26,727 nucleotides of DNA, from NCBI GenBank assembly GCA_021153165.1, contig JAGKTZ010000024.1, forward strand, positions 1-26,727, written 5' to 3'. Positions 8,237 through 16,900 of the stretch are shown one piece after another. The notes beneath the pieces are model-generated. The model was not told the origin of the DNA and did not search any database. It saw only the letters and a program-made list of their open reading frames with translations. Both the position numbers and the translations under genes were made by a program. Origin of the DNA: Prevotellaceae bacterium (GTDB lineage: Bacteria; Bacteroidota; Bacteroidia; Bacteroidales; Bacteroidaceae). Positions within the stretch are counted from its first letter, which is position 1. Each line of letters begins with the position of its first letter.

Positions 8237-8455
8237 ATGGCGAAACAAACAGCTATCGAACAAGACGGAACAATTGTAGAAGCATTAAGCAATGCAATGT
8301 TCAAGGTTGAGTTAGAGAATGGGCATGAAATCACTGCTCACATATCTGGTAAGATGCGTATGCACTACATTAAAATTCTCCCTGGAGATAAGGTGAAAGT
8401 TGAAATGAGTCCATACGACCTCACAAAAGGAAGAATCGTGTTTAGATACAAATAA
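8237..8455 (+). CDS. infA: Translation initiation factor IF-1
   Basis: IF-1 occupies the 30S A-site during initiation. The 72-aa protein is a single OB fold of the S1 type. It starts MAKQTAIEQDGTIVEALSNA and continues GHEITAHISGKMRMHYIKIL and PGDKVKVEMSPYDLTKGRI, all canonical. It starts 1 bp after the map stop. Confidence 0.97.
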   Translation: MAKQTAIEQDGTIVEALSNAMFKVELENGHEITAHISGKMRMHYIKILPGDKVKVEMSPYDLTKGRIVFRYK

Positions 8456-8469
8456 AGAAAAACAAGAAT

Positions 8470-8586
8470 ATGAAAACAAGAGCATCATTAAAGAAGCGCA
8501 CTGCTGACTGCAAGATCGTGCGTCGTAAGGGTCGCCTGTACGTGATTAACAAAAAGAACCCTAAATTCAAAACACGTCAGGGTTAA
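8470..8586 (+). CDS. rpmJ: 50S ribosomal protein L36, zinc-independent form
   Basis: This small gene encodes 38 aa, starting MKTRASLKKRTADCKIVRRK and ending NKKNPKFKTRQG. L36 stabilises 23S rRNA structure late in assembly. The canonical zinc-binding form has three Cys and one His; here only one Cys (C14) remains and no His, so this is the C-minus form, as with S14 in this cluster. It lies 14 bp after infA and 31 bp before rpsM. Confidence 0.95.
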   Translation: MKTRASLKKRTADCKIVRRKGRLYVINKKNPKFKTRQG

Positions 8587-8617
8587 TCCAGTTTTCGCAT
8601 ATTAAAAGTATAATTAT

Positions 8618-8998
8618 ATGGCAATAAGAATTGTTGGTGTAGACCTGCCTCAAAATAAGCGAGGCGAAATTGCTTTGACCTACATTTATGGTATTGGTCG
8701 CAGTAGTTCGGCTAAGATTTTGGACAAAGCCGGTATTGATAGAGATATTAAGGTAAAGGACTGGACAGACGATCAAGCTGCAAAGATTCGTGAAATTATC
8801 GGTGCAGAATTTAAGGTAGAAGGTGACCTCCGTTCAGAAATCCAACTTAATATTAAGCGTTTGATGGACATCGGTTGCTACCGTGGTATTCGTCACCGTA
8901 TTGGTCTTCCTGTTCGTGGTCAAAGCACTAAGAACAATGCACGTACTCGCAAGGGTCGCAAAAAGACTGTTGCAAATAAGAAAAAAGCTACTAAATAA
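8618..8998 (+). CDS. rpsM: 30S ribosomal protein S13
   Basis: S13 in the 30S head contacts tRNA and L5. The 126-aa protein begins MAIRIVGVDLPQNKRGEIAL. It contains YIYGIGRSSSAKILDKAGI (helix-two-turn-helix) and CYRGIRHRIGLPVRGQ, and ends with a Lys-rich tail that reaches the tRNAs. It is the first gene of the classical alpha operon, 31 bp after rpmJ. Confidence 0.97.
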   Translation: MAIRIVGVDLPQNKRGEIALTYIYGIGRSSSAKILDKAGIDRDIKVKDWTDDQAAKIREIIGAEFKVEGDLRSEIQLNIKRLMDIGCYRGIRHRIGLPVRGQSTKNNARTRKGRKKTVANKKKATK

Positions 8999-9008
8999 TA
9001 AATAGAAT

Positions 9009-9398
9009 ATGGCAAAGAAAACAGTCGCTACTAAGAAGAGAGTGGTAAAAGTTGATGCAATGGGTCAATTGCACGTACATAGCTCTTTCAATAATATCAT
9101 TGTATCTTTGGCAAATAGCGAAGGTCAAATTATCTCTTGGTCATCAGCAGGTAAGATGGGCTTCCGTGGTTCAAAGAAGAACACTCCTTATGCAGCTCAA
9201 ATGGCTGCTCAAGATTGTGCAAAGGTGGCTTACGATCTCGGTCTTCGCAAGGTGAAAGCCTATGTTAAGGGTCCTGGTAATGGTCGTGAATCTGCTATTC
9301 GTGCATGCCATGGCGCAGGTATCGAAGTAGTTGAAATCATCGACGTAACTCCGTTGCCATTCAACGGTTGCCGTCCTCCTAAGAGAAGAAGAGTATAA
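9009..9398 (+). CDS. rpsK: 30S ribosomal protein S11
   Basis: S11 lines the mRNA exit on the platform of the 30S subunit. The 129-aa protein carries the signature GNGRESAIRACHGAGIEV followed by IDVTPLPFNGCRPPKRRRV. The N-terminus is Lys-rich (MAKKTVATKKRVVKVD). Length and place between rpsM and rpsD are standard. Confidence 0.97.
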   Translation: MAKKTVATKKRVVKVDAMGQLHVHSSFNNIIVSLANSEGQIISWSSAGKMGFRGSKKNTPYAAQMAAQDCAKVAYDLGLRKVKAYVKGPGNGRESAIRACHGAGIEVVEIIDVTPLPFNGCRPPKRRRV

Positions 9399-9424
9399 TC
9401 ATTTAATCGTATAATTGGAAAAAT

Positions 9425-10033
9425 ATGGCTAGATATACAGGTCCTAAGTCTCGTATCGCTCGTAAGTTCGGTGAGGCTATTTTTGGAGCAGATAAGGTAC
9501 TTGCAAAGCGTAACTATCCTCCAGGACAACATGGTAACTCACGTCGTCGTAAGACATCAGAATATGGTATCATGTTGGCTGAAAAGCAAAAGGCGAAATA
9601 TACATACGGCGTTTTGGAAAAGCAATTCCGCAACATGTTTGAAAAGGCTGCTTCACACAGTGGTATTACAGGTGAAGTACTTCTTCAAAATTTGGAATGT
9701 CGTCTTGACAACGTAGTATACCGTTTAGGTATCGCTCCTACTCGTGCTGCTGCTCGTCAGTTGGTTAACCACAAGCACATCACAGTAGATGGTCAAGTCG
9801 TTAATATCGCCTCTTATAGCGTAAAACCCGGTCAAATCATCGCAGTTCGTGAAAAGTCTAAGTCTTTGGAAGTAATTGCTGACTCGCTCGCAGGTTTCAA
9901 CCACAGCAAGTATGCTTGGATGGAATGGGACGAAGCAACTAAGTCTGGTAAGATGCTTCACAAGCCCGAACGTGCAGATATTCCTGAAAACATCAAGGAA
10001 CAATTGATCGTCGAGTTGTACTCTAAAAACTAA
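9425..10033 (+). CDS. rpsD: 30S ribosomal protein S4
   Basis: S4 nucleates 30S assembly and represses the alpha operon in E. coli. The 202-aa protein starts MARYTGPKSRIARKFGEAIF. It has the S4 RNA-binding domain around residues 92-155 (LECRLDNVVYRLGIAPTRAA, then QLVNHKHITVDG). No CxxC zinc cluster is seen near the N-terminus. Confidence 0.97.
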   Translation: MARYTGPKSRIARKFGEAIFGADKVLAKRNYPPGQHGNSRRRKTSEYGIMLAEKQKAKYTYGVLEKQFRNMFEKAASHSGITGEVLLQNLECRLDNVVYRLGIAPTRAAARQLVNHKHITVDGQVVNIASYSVKPGQIIAVREKSKSLEVIADSLAGFNHSKYAWMEWDEATKSGKMLHKPERADIPENIKEQLIVELYSKN

Positions 10034-10053
10034 TTTATAAACTGAATATATTC

Positions 10054-11046
10054 ATGGCGATATTAGCATTTCAAAAACCCGATAAAGTGGTAATGTTGGA
10101 AAATGACTCTAAGTACGGAAAGTTTGAGTTCCGTCCTTTGGAGCCTGGTTTCGGCACAACCATCGGAAATGCGCTACGTCGCATCTTGCTCTCGTCGCTA
10201 GAAGGCTTTGCTATCAACACCATCAAAATCGATGGTGTTGAGCATGAGTTTGCTTCTGTGCCCGGAGTAATTGAGGACGTAACCAACATTATCCTCAACC
10301 TGAAGCAGGTACGCTTCAAACAGTTAGTTGAAGAATTCGAAACTGAAACAGTTAGCGTCACTGTATCTAACTCTACTGAGTTCAAGGCTGGTGACCTTAA
10401 CAAGTACCTTTCTGGATTTGAAGTGTTAAATCCTGAATTAGTGATTTGCCATCTCGAACCCAAAGCCACGATGCAGATAGAAATCAGCATTAACAAGGGT
10501 CGTGGTTATGTCCCCGCTGACGAAAACCGCGAGTTCTGCAAAGATGTTAATACGATTGCTATCGATTCTATTTACACTCCTATCCGTAATGTCAAGTATG
10601 CAGTTGAGCCGTTCCGCGTTGAGCAGAAGACTGACTACGATATGCTCGTGCTCGAAATCACTACGGACGGTTCCATTCATCCAAAGGATGCATTGAAAGA
10701 AGCTGCAAAGATTCTTATATGCCACTTTATGCTCTTCTCTGATGAAAAGATTACCATCGAGGATGGCGCTGATTTGGATAATGAAGAATTCGATGAAGAA
10801 ATCCTTCACATGCGTCAAAAACTCAAGACACGTCTTGTCGACATGAACCTCTCTGTTCGTGCTCTCAACTGTCTCAAGTCTGCTGATGTTGATACATTAG
10901 GTGATCTTGTACAGTTTAACAAGGCAGATCTTCTCAAATTCCGCAACTTTGGTAAGAAGTCATTGGTAGAATTGGAAGAGTTGCTTGAGAGAGAAAATTT
11001 GTCGTTTGGAACTGACATTTCTAAATATAAATTAGATAAGGAATAA
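10054..11046 (+). CDS. rpoA: RNA polymerase alpha subunit
   Basis: Alpha dimerises to start RNA polymerase assembly, and its C-terminal domain binds UP-element DNA and activators. The 330-aa protein has the assembly motif FGTTIGNALRRILLSSLEG in the N-terminal domain. The C-terminal domain spans about residues 258-320; R269, N272 and C273 (SVRALNCLK) match the E. coli DNA-contact set R265, N268 and C269. rpoA lies 20 bp after rpsD and 6 bp before rplQ. Confidence 0.97.
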   Translation: MAILAFQKPDKVVMLENDSKYGKFEFRPLEPGFGTTIGNALRRILLSSLEGFAINTIKIDGVEHEFASVPGVIEDVTNIILNLKQVRFKQLVEEFETETVSVTVSNSTEFKAGDLNKYLSGFEVLNPELVICHLEPKATMQIEISINKGRGYVPADENREFCKDVNTIAIDSIYTPIRNVKYAVEPFRVEQKTDYDMLVLEITTDGSIHPKDALKEAAKILICHFMLFSDEKITIEDGADLDNEEFDEEILHMRQKLKTRLVDMNLSVRALNCLKSADVDTLGDLVQFNKADLLKFRNFGKKSLVELEELLERENLSFGTDISKYKLDKE

Positions 11047-11052
11047 TAAAAA

Positions 11053-11532
11053 ATGAGACATAACAAGAAATTCAATCATTTGAGCCGTACAGCTTCTCAC
11101 AGAGCAGCTATGCTTTCTAACATGGCATGTTCTTTGATTAAGCACAAAAGAATCAATACGACTCTTGCTAAGGCAAAAGCGTTGAAGAAGTACGTTGAGC
11201 CACTTATCACTCGTTGCAAGGTGGACACTACAGCTTCACGTCGTGTAGTTTTCCGTTACCTTCAAGACAAGTATGTAGTAACAGAACTCTTCGGAGAAGT
11301 ATCACAAAAGGTAGCTAACCGTCCTGGTGGTTACACTCGTATCATCAAGACTGGTTTCCGTCCAAGTGATGGTTCAGAAATGTGCTTCATCGAATTGGTA
11401 GACTACAACGAAAACATGGCTAAGACTGAGAAGAAAGCTCCTCGTACTCGTCGTTCAGGTAAGAAGAGTGCTGCTCAAGTTGCAGAAGCTCCAGCTACAG
11501 AAGTTGCAGCAGAAGAAACAGCAGCAGAATAA
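11053..11532 (+). CDS. rplQ: 50S ribosomal protein L17 with C-terminal extension
   Basis: L17 sits near the exit tunnel of the 50S subunit. The core of about 120 aa (MRHNKKFNHLSRTASHRAAM ... RPGGYTRIIKTGFRPSDGSEM) is canonical. The 159-aa product carries about 38 more residues: a basic stretch (KTEKKAPRTRRSGKKS) then an Ala/Glu-rich acidic tail. Such tails are common in Bacteroidetes L17 and are probably disordered. It is the last gene of the cluster; a hairpin follows 28 bp later. Confidence 0.96.
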   Translation: MRHNKKFNHLSRTASHRAAMLSNMACSLIKHKRINTTLAKAKALKKYVEPLITRCKVDTTASRRVVFRYLQDKYVVTELFGEVSQKVANRPGGYTRIIKTGFRPSDGSEMCFIELVDYNENMAKTEKKAPRTRRSGKKSAAQVAEAPATEVAAEETAAE

Positions 11533-11560
11533 TATTCTCAATCGCAATATGTTTCAAGAT

Positions 11561-11584
11561 GGGTGTGTCCAGGGTGGCACACCC
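11561..11584 (+). terminator. Hairpin after rplQ
   Basis: GGGTGTG (11561-11567) pairs with CACACCC (11578-11584); inner CC/GG pairs may extend the stem with a bulged T. The tract after it (TCTTTGTATATCTTCT) is only moderately T-rich, so this is a plausible but not ideal intrinsic terminator for the ribosomal transcript. Confidence 0.65.
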
Positions 11585-11717
11585 TCTTTGTATATCTTCT
11601 CTCCTGCCACCCTTCTTTTACTTTCAGTAGTCCCTTTCACATATCTATCAGCACACATTCCTCTTTCTTTCACATTCCCTGCACCAAGGTAAACCTTCTG
11701 CATCACTTTCTATAATT

Positions 11718-12033
11718 CTATTCCCCCATTATTTGATGCATTAATATAGAGCCTGGGCACGAACTGTAGCAAATTATCCCCAAATTCCTACTTGTATAAT
11801 GATATCCAGTAGGCCAAATGCCACCGAAACTCCCGTTCTTCGTTTCAGATATTTTTTGCGGCAAATCCAACGTCTCCTTTATGTCTTTCGTATGGAGAGG
11901 TAGTATGACCTTTTATAATTATTGTGTACATTAAGTCAAAGAGCGCAGTATCTTTCATAAAATTCATTAACGCTTCGGTTTGAACGTTTATGTCCAATAC
12001 TGATGCAAAGTTACAATGCTCGCTACCCCGTCT
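11718..12033 (-). pseudogene. Possible frameshifted gene remnant, unidentified
   Basis: On the minus strand two overlapping open frames read like one broken protein. Frame A (12033 down to the stop at 11845) gives SEHCNFASVLDINVQTEALM, then NFMKDTALFDLMYTIIIK. Frame B (11912 down to the TAG at 11718) continues VILPLHTKDIKETLDLPQKI, then SETKNGSFGGIWPTGYHYTS. The shift would sit at a run of four A (minus) at 11911-11914. No start codon with a clear ribosome site is visible and I do not recognise a family. In AT-rich DNA this could be chance. The rest of 11585-12238 shows no gene. Confidence 0.25.
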
Positions 12034-12238
12034 TCATCTTAATGACTCTTGTTTGACTTTTTTAACATTCAGAGAACGCTTCACTTCGCCGATTTATACA
12101 GGCAGTTCCAATGATCTGATTTTTTTTTATTTTTTTTCTGTTCCCCTTTTTTTGTAAGAACATCTTGGTATATAAAACATCCTTTTATCTCCACAAATAG
12201 CCATCATGAGATAGTCACTTAGAGGAATAAATAAAATA

Positions 12239-12266
12239 GGCGAGATGCAATATTTGCACACTCGCC
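12239..12266 (-). terminator. Intrinsic terminator downstream of the HTH-ImmA gene
   Basis: Read on the minus strand, GGCGAG ... CTCGCC encloses a second stem TGCAA / TTGCA with loop ATA and is followed by TATTTTATTTATT. The T-rich side lies on the minus strand, so it should end transcripts of the HTH-ImmA gene, whose stop is about 175 bp upstream. Confidence 0.7.
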
Positions 12267-12308
12267 CTTCCTGGACCACGTCCTATGTATTTAAAGCTCT
12301 GTTTTCTG

Positions 12309-12437
12309 CTACAAATATTTCAATGCATTGGCATATCCAGTTACATCCATTTTGAAAATATATGTTGATAGCGTTGTGACAAAGTAATCAGATTGCCCCA
12401 ATGGTTTTCTCCATATCTGGTCACTGTTATAATCACC
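12309..12437 (-). other. In-frame open segment after the HTH-ImmA stop codons
   Basis: After the tandem stops (TAA TAA, 12443 to 12438) the same frame stays open for 42 codons, reading GDYNSDQIWRKPLGQSDYFV then TTLSTYIFKMDVTGYANALK and YL, up to a TAG. It has no start codon at its head. It may be the remnant of a longer C-terminus or of a second small gene, or chance. I do not recognise it. Confidence 0.2.
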
Positions 12438-12440
12438 TTA

Positions 12441-13436
12441 TTATTTATCTTTCTCAGAAGCACCTTTTATAATATCACTTATCCTCATCTCCCTAGCCAA
12501 TGTCTCGGGGAATGGGTAAGTGCCCCATCCCTCCTCCTTTCGGTTTTTACGTATCACCTCTTCAAACCACCAGTTGTAGTGTTCCCTCGTGATAATCTTC
12601 AGGTCCAGTGCTTGATGAATCAGTGCCGCCACCGACACCCCATATAGCATGTGTAGATCCATAGCCTCCTTTAGACCGATTTCATCTCGTTGCTTCCCGA
12701 TTTCTTCAAATAGCGTTGAGGGTGGCAGTAGGAAAACACCGGCAAATTGATTGCAGATACGCTCCTCGTCTACATCCTCAGGGATTTCCAATAGTAGATG
12801 CCCCAGTTCGTGCAGAGCAGTAAATCTAGTCCTCTCTACCGTTGTGTTCTCCTTGCAGTCAGACAGCACGATCAAAGGGTATGCCTCGTCCGCCCACGTG
12901 CTCAGTCCAAGGATCTCGTGTGGCAGTTCCGTCTGCAGAATCCTCACCCCCTTTCTTTCCAGCAATCTCAGTACGCTGCATATAGGTCCATCCCCCACGT
13001 TCCACACCCTTCTCAGCAGGTCAGCCGCTCGTATTGCATCCTCCACATTTTCTACAGTCATCCCCTTCAGTGGATTTTTGAATTCACGGAAGAAACCGCT
13101 TTTCTGCTCCATCGCCACGTACCTTTCCGCCCAAAATGCCAGCCTTGTTGAGATCTCTTCCTCCTCATTCGTGGTCAGTTCATACACAGCAGTACGTCTC
13201 AAGCAGACCGCATCAGTCTTCATGCCCTGATCAAAGAAATATGGTATCTCCACCCCCATTATCTCCGCCATCTTTTCCAGTACATCCATTTTGGGATGCA
13301 TTTGTCCCCTCTCGTATCTAGAAATACTCTGCTTCGACACCATGCCCTCCATACGCTCTACCAGATCATCCATGCTCCACCCCAGCACCTTACGTGCTAG
13401 GCGTAATTTAAGAGGAAAATGTGGGTTTTTGATCAT
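12441..13436 (-). CDS. XRE-family HTH / ImmA-IrrE metallopeptidase fusion regulator
   Basis: The 331-aa protein joins an N-terminal XRE helix-turn-helix (about residues 10-66, with SKQSISRYERGQMHPKMDVL) to a C-terminal ImmA/IrrE zinc-peptidase domain (about 160-285). The HExxH motif is intact: H209 E210 L211 G212 H213 in FTALHELGHLLLE. A likely third ligand is E225 or E226, just before CNQFAGVFLLP. Family knowledge: such proteins control mobile elements, toxin-antitoxin pairs and stress genes, sometimes by cleaving a repressor. The gene points away from cas9 with the tracrRNA between them. Its promoter lies within an inverted repeat, suggesting autoregulation. A role in CRISPR control is inference only. 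Confidence 0.9.
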   Translation of the reverse strand: MIKNPHFPLKLRLARKVLGWSMDDLVERMEGMVSKQSISRYERGQMHPKMDVLEKMAEIMGVEIPYFFDQGMKTDAVCLRRTAVYELTTNEEEEISTRLAFWAERYVAMEQKSGFFREFKNPLKGMTVENVEDAIRAADLLRRVWNVGDGPICSVLRLLERKGVRILQTELPHEILGLSTWADEAYPLIVLSDCKENTTVERTRFTALHELGHLLLEIPEDVDEERICNQFAGVFLLPPSTLFEEIGKQRDEIGLKEAMDLHMLYGVSVAALIHQALDLKIITREHYNWWFEEVIRKNRKEEGWGTYPFPETLAREMRISDIIKGASEKDK

Positions 13437-13458
13437 AAGTTTGCGGAATTCTGTTATA

Positions 13459-13501
13459 TTTGTTTACAAAAATACATATAATGTCTGAATATGTAAACAA
13501 A
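13459..13501 (-). promoter_or_regulatory. HTH-ImmA promoter with overlapping 10-bp inverted repeat (operator)
   Basis: TTTGTTTACA (13459-13468) and its exact reverse complement TGTAAACAAA (13492-13501) are separated by 23 bp. On the minus strand a Bacteroidetes -7 box TATTTTTG (13474 to 13467) overlaps one half. TTTA (13497 to 13494), 19 bp upstream at the -33 position, overlaps the other. The start codon is 30 bp downstream. A palindrome covering both promoter elements is what one expects for an autoregulated XRE protein. Confidence 0.7.
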
Positions 13502-13724
13502 AACAGGCGCTTTTTTGAAATCTTTTGTTACTTTTGCCAGTAAACATAGACCAACGGACAATTTAATAGCATCTCTAATCAACTTTTACCTTTGTGCCAA
13601 ATTAGTCTGTTGAAATAGGAATGCAATAAATATATAAGATATACAAACAAAAAGTGGATAGTAGTTAAGTGTAGTGGGCTAGCCAAGCATCACGGAAAAC
13701 ACCCCTTGTGACGATTCAGCAGTA

Positions 13725-13814
13725 GATATAAAAATAGCCCCCGATAAAGGACGAGGGCAACCTAATGTTTTCACAACGGAACTAAATCCTTATTGAGAAT
13801 TGCTTCAAATTAGT
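13725..13814 (-). ncRNA. tracrRNA of the type II-C CRISPR system
   Basis: On the minus strand, 13817 to 13793 is an anti-repeat: it matches the complement of the array repeat over TACTAATTTGAAGCAATTC with one bulged base and one mismatch near the end. Next comes AAGGATTTAGTTCCGTT (a nexus-like hairpin closed by GGA/TCC). A terminator-like hairpin follows, GCCCTCG (13758-13752) with CGGGGGC (13743-13737), then TATTTTTATATCT. A longer form is possible: a further hairpin (CGTCAC ... GTGATG) and T-run lie downstream to about 13650. The 5' end is placed from the promoter. This RNA pairs with crRNA repeats, guides RNase III processing and loads Cas9. Confidence 0.85.
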
Positions 13815-13818
13815 ACTG

Positions 13819-13850
13819 CAAAGTAAATGCATTTAAATGATTCCACCAAA
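13819..13850 (-). promoter_or_regulatory. tracrRNA promoter
   Basis: On the minus strand, TTTG (13850 to 13847) is followed by a 20-bp spacer and TTACTTTG (13826 to 13819), a one-mismatch version of the Bacteroidetes TAnnTTTG box. Transcription should start near 13814 to 13811, just inside the anti-repeat. Confidence 0.6.
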
Positions 13851-13878
13851 TTTTTCAGCCTATTTCTATTTATTTGTT

Positions 13879-13886
13879 TATATTTG
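13879..13886 (+). promoter_or_regulatory. cas9 promoter -7 box
   Basis: TATATTTG matches the Bacteroidetes -7 consensus TAnnTTTG exactly and lies 25 bp before the cas9 ATG, giving a short 5' leader. No good TTTG is seen at the -33 position. The preceding bases TTTGTTTATA (13873-13882) differ in one base from the operator half-site near the HTH-ImmA gene. Confidence 0.6.
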
Positions 13887-13911
13887 GACATAATTTTAAA
13901 AAGAATATACC

Positions 13912-16900
13912 ATGAAAAGAATATTGGGACTAGATCTTGGTACAACAAGTATTGGTTGGGCTTTGGTTAACGAAGCAGAACATGAGTCAGAACAATCTTC
14001 TATTATAAAGTTAGGGGTACGTGTGAATCCTTTAACTGTAGACGAATCCTCAAACTTTGAAAAAGGTAAAGCAGTTGAGACGAATCAAGTGAGACGTCTT
14101 AAACGTGGTGCTCATCGTAATCTTCTGCGGTATAAGCAACGTCGTGCTACCTTATTGAGCATTCTTCGGAAGAATGGTTTTATAACAGATCAAACGTTAC
14201 TTTCTGAAAATGGAGCAAACTCCACTTATGAAACTTATAACTTACGTGCGAAGGCTGTGGTAGATAAAATCTCTTTAGAAGAGTTTGCACGTGTGCTCCT
14301 TATGATAAACAAGAAGAGAGGTTATAAGAGCAGTCGTAAGGCTAAAAGTGGAGAGGATGGTAAGTTGATAGATGGGATGACTATAGCGAAAAGGTTATAT
14401 GATGAAAATATTACTCCAGGACAATTGTGCTTTCAGATTTTAAGCGAAGGCAAAAAAGTGCTTCCCGACTTTTATCGTTCCGACCTCCAACAAGAATTTG
14501 ATCGTATTTGGGATTATCAGGCTCAATTTTATCCAGAAGTTCTTACTTTTGAACTTAAGGAAAGACTCGTTGGGAAAAACGCTTCTCAAACATGGGATAC
14601 TCTAGCTCAATACTTTGTCTGGACTGAGCAGCGTAAGGTTTGGAATGAAACCTTAGCACAAAATGAAGTAAAGGATGTAGTATTTCAGCTTACTAAACCC
14701 AATCGTAAGGTCAAAGGAGTAGAGTTGAAAAAGGAAAACTATGAGTGGAGGCATAAGGCCCTTTCAGAGAAAATGCATCCTGAGAATTTGGCAATTGTCT
14801 TTCAGGAAATCAATGCTGATATTAATAAGTCTAGTGGCTATTTAGGAGCGATTAGTGATCGAAGCAAGAATCTTTTCTTCAACAATATTACTGTAGGACA
14901 GTATTTGATGAGTCGACTTAACGAAAATCGCCATAATAGTTTGAAGAATCTTGTGTTTTATCGCCAGGATTATATGGACGAGTTTGAAACGATATGGGAA
15001 AGTCAAGCACGTTTCCATTCTCAGTTGACTCCAGAATTAAAGGCAGAGATTCGTGATGTTGTTATTTTCTATCAACGTCGTTTGAAAAGCCAAAAATCAC
15101 TCATTAGTATGTGTGAATTTGAACGCCAGGAGAAAGAGGTGGTGTGCAATGGAAAAACGAAGACGATAGTTGTGGGTAGTCGTGTCGTTCCACGTTCTTC
15201 ACTATTGTTTCAAGATTTCAAAATTTGGCAGACACTCAATAATGTTGAAGTGATTGTTGTAGATGATTTTGGTAAGAAAAAGAGAGCGAAGAAAAATATC
15301 ATATCTCCAAGTAATGCTACGGAGGCCACTGAAACATTAGAACTAGAAGGTAGAAGGCGCCTTACTCAGGAAGAAAAAGAAATGTTGGCAGAGGAACTCT
15401 CTATTAAGGCAGAATTGAAGAAGTCTCAAGTGCTGAATTTATTGTTTGGTAAAACGGAGTCGCTTGACCTTAATTTTGAATGCCTAAAAGGAAACACAAC
15501 GGGACACTCGCTCTACCAAGCATTCAGTAAGATGATGGATCTGAGTGGCCATGAACCGCTCGATTTTAAAAAATCAACATCCGACCTTAAATCTCAGACT
15601 TATGCAGTATTTAAAACTTTGGGGTGGAACTGCAATATTCTAGATACTCAGATTTATCTGGACAAAGCTTTAGACGAACAAACCTCTTACAAACTCTGGC
15701 ATTTACTTTACTCATTCGAGGGTGATAACTCTGCTACAGGTGATAGTAAATTAAAAGAGAAATTGACGACGTTGTGCAATTGTCCTGCAGATTATGTAGG
15801 CCCTCTTATGGATATTGTTTTTGAAGATGACTATGGCAGTTTAAGCGCCAAGGCCATTCGAAAGATTCTGCCTTATATGAAGGAAGGATGCGGTTATGAC
15901 GTCGCTTGCACCTACGCTGGTTATCGCCATTCGGCAAGTTCCTTGACTAAGGAAGAAATTGAGCAAAAAGAATTATTGGATCAACTCGAACTGTTGCCTA
16001 AAAATGCCTTGCGCAATCCTGTCGTTGAGAAGATTCTCAACCAAATGGTGAATGTGGTCAATGAAATTATCAATACTTACGGACGCCCAGATGAAATCCG
16101 TGTAGAACTGGCACGCGAGCTCAAGAAGAATCAGAAGGAACGTGAGCAGATGACCAAGGCTATTTCAGTAGCAACCAAACAGCAAGAACAAATCCGCGAA
16201 CTATTGCAGAAGGAGTTTGGAATATCTAACCCCTCGCGCAATGATATTATTCGTTATCGCCTTTACGAAGAACTCAAGGCAAACGGATATAAAACACTTT
16301 ATTCAGATATCTATATACCACGTGAAAAACTCTTTTCAAAAGAAATAGATATCGAGCATATTATCCCTAAAGCAAGACTCTTTGACGACTCTTTCTCTAA
16401 CAAGACCTTGGAATATCGCTCTGTTAATATAAATAAGGGTAGTCAGACCGCTTATGATTTTGTGCGTGAAACCTATGGTGAAGAAGGACTGAAACGTTAC
16501 CTCTCTGCTTGTACGTCGCTTTTTGCACAGCAGAAGACGAAATTGAAGAAGTTGAAGATGACCGAAGCTGAAATTCCAGCGGATTTTATAGACCGAGACT
16601 TGCGCAATACACAGTATATTGCTAAGCGAGCCTTGTCTATGCTTCATACCATCTGTCGCAGTGTTGTAGCGACTTCCGGAAGCATCACCGAGCAATTGCG
16701 CAAGGACTGGGAATTGATTGATGTTATGAAAGAATTGAACTGGGATAAATATGCTGCGATAGGCAAGGTGTCCTATCATCAAGATCGTGATGGTCGTCAA
16801 ATCGGACGTATCACAGATTGGACCAAGCGCAACGATCATCGCCATCATGCTATGGATGCTCTTACGGTGGCATTCACTAAGCCTGCTTTTGTTCAATACT

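Noticed and set aside
12011..12018. TAACTTTG on the minus strand as a promoter
   Set aside because: It matches the -7 box but has no -33 partner and lies inside the possible pseudogene with no intact gene downstream.
12118..12155. Long T-rich tract as a terminator or origin element
   Set aside because: No hairpin precedes it on the plus strand, and no iterons or DnaA-box clusters surround it.
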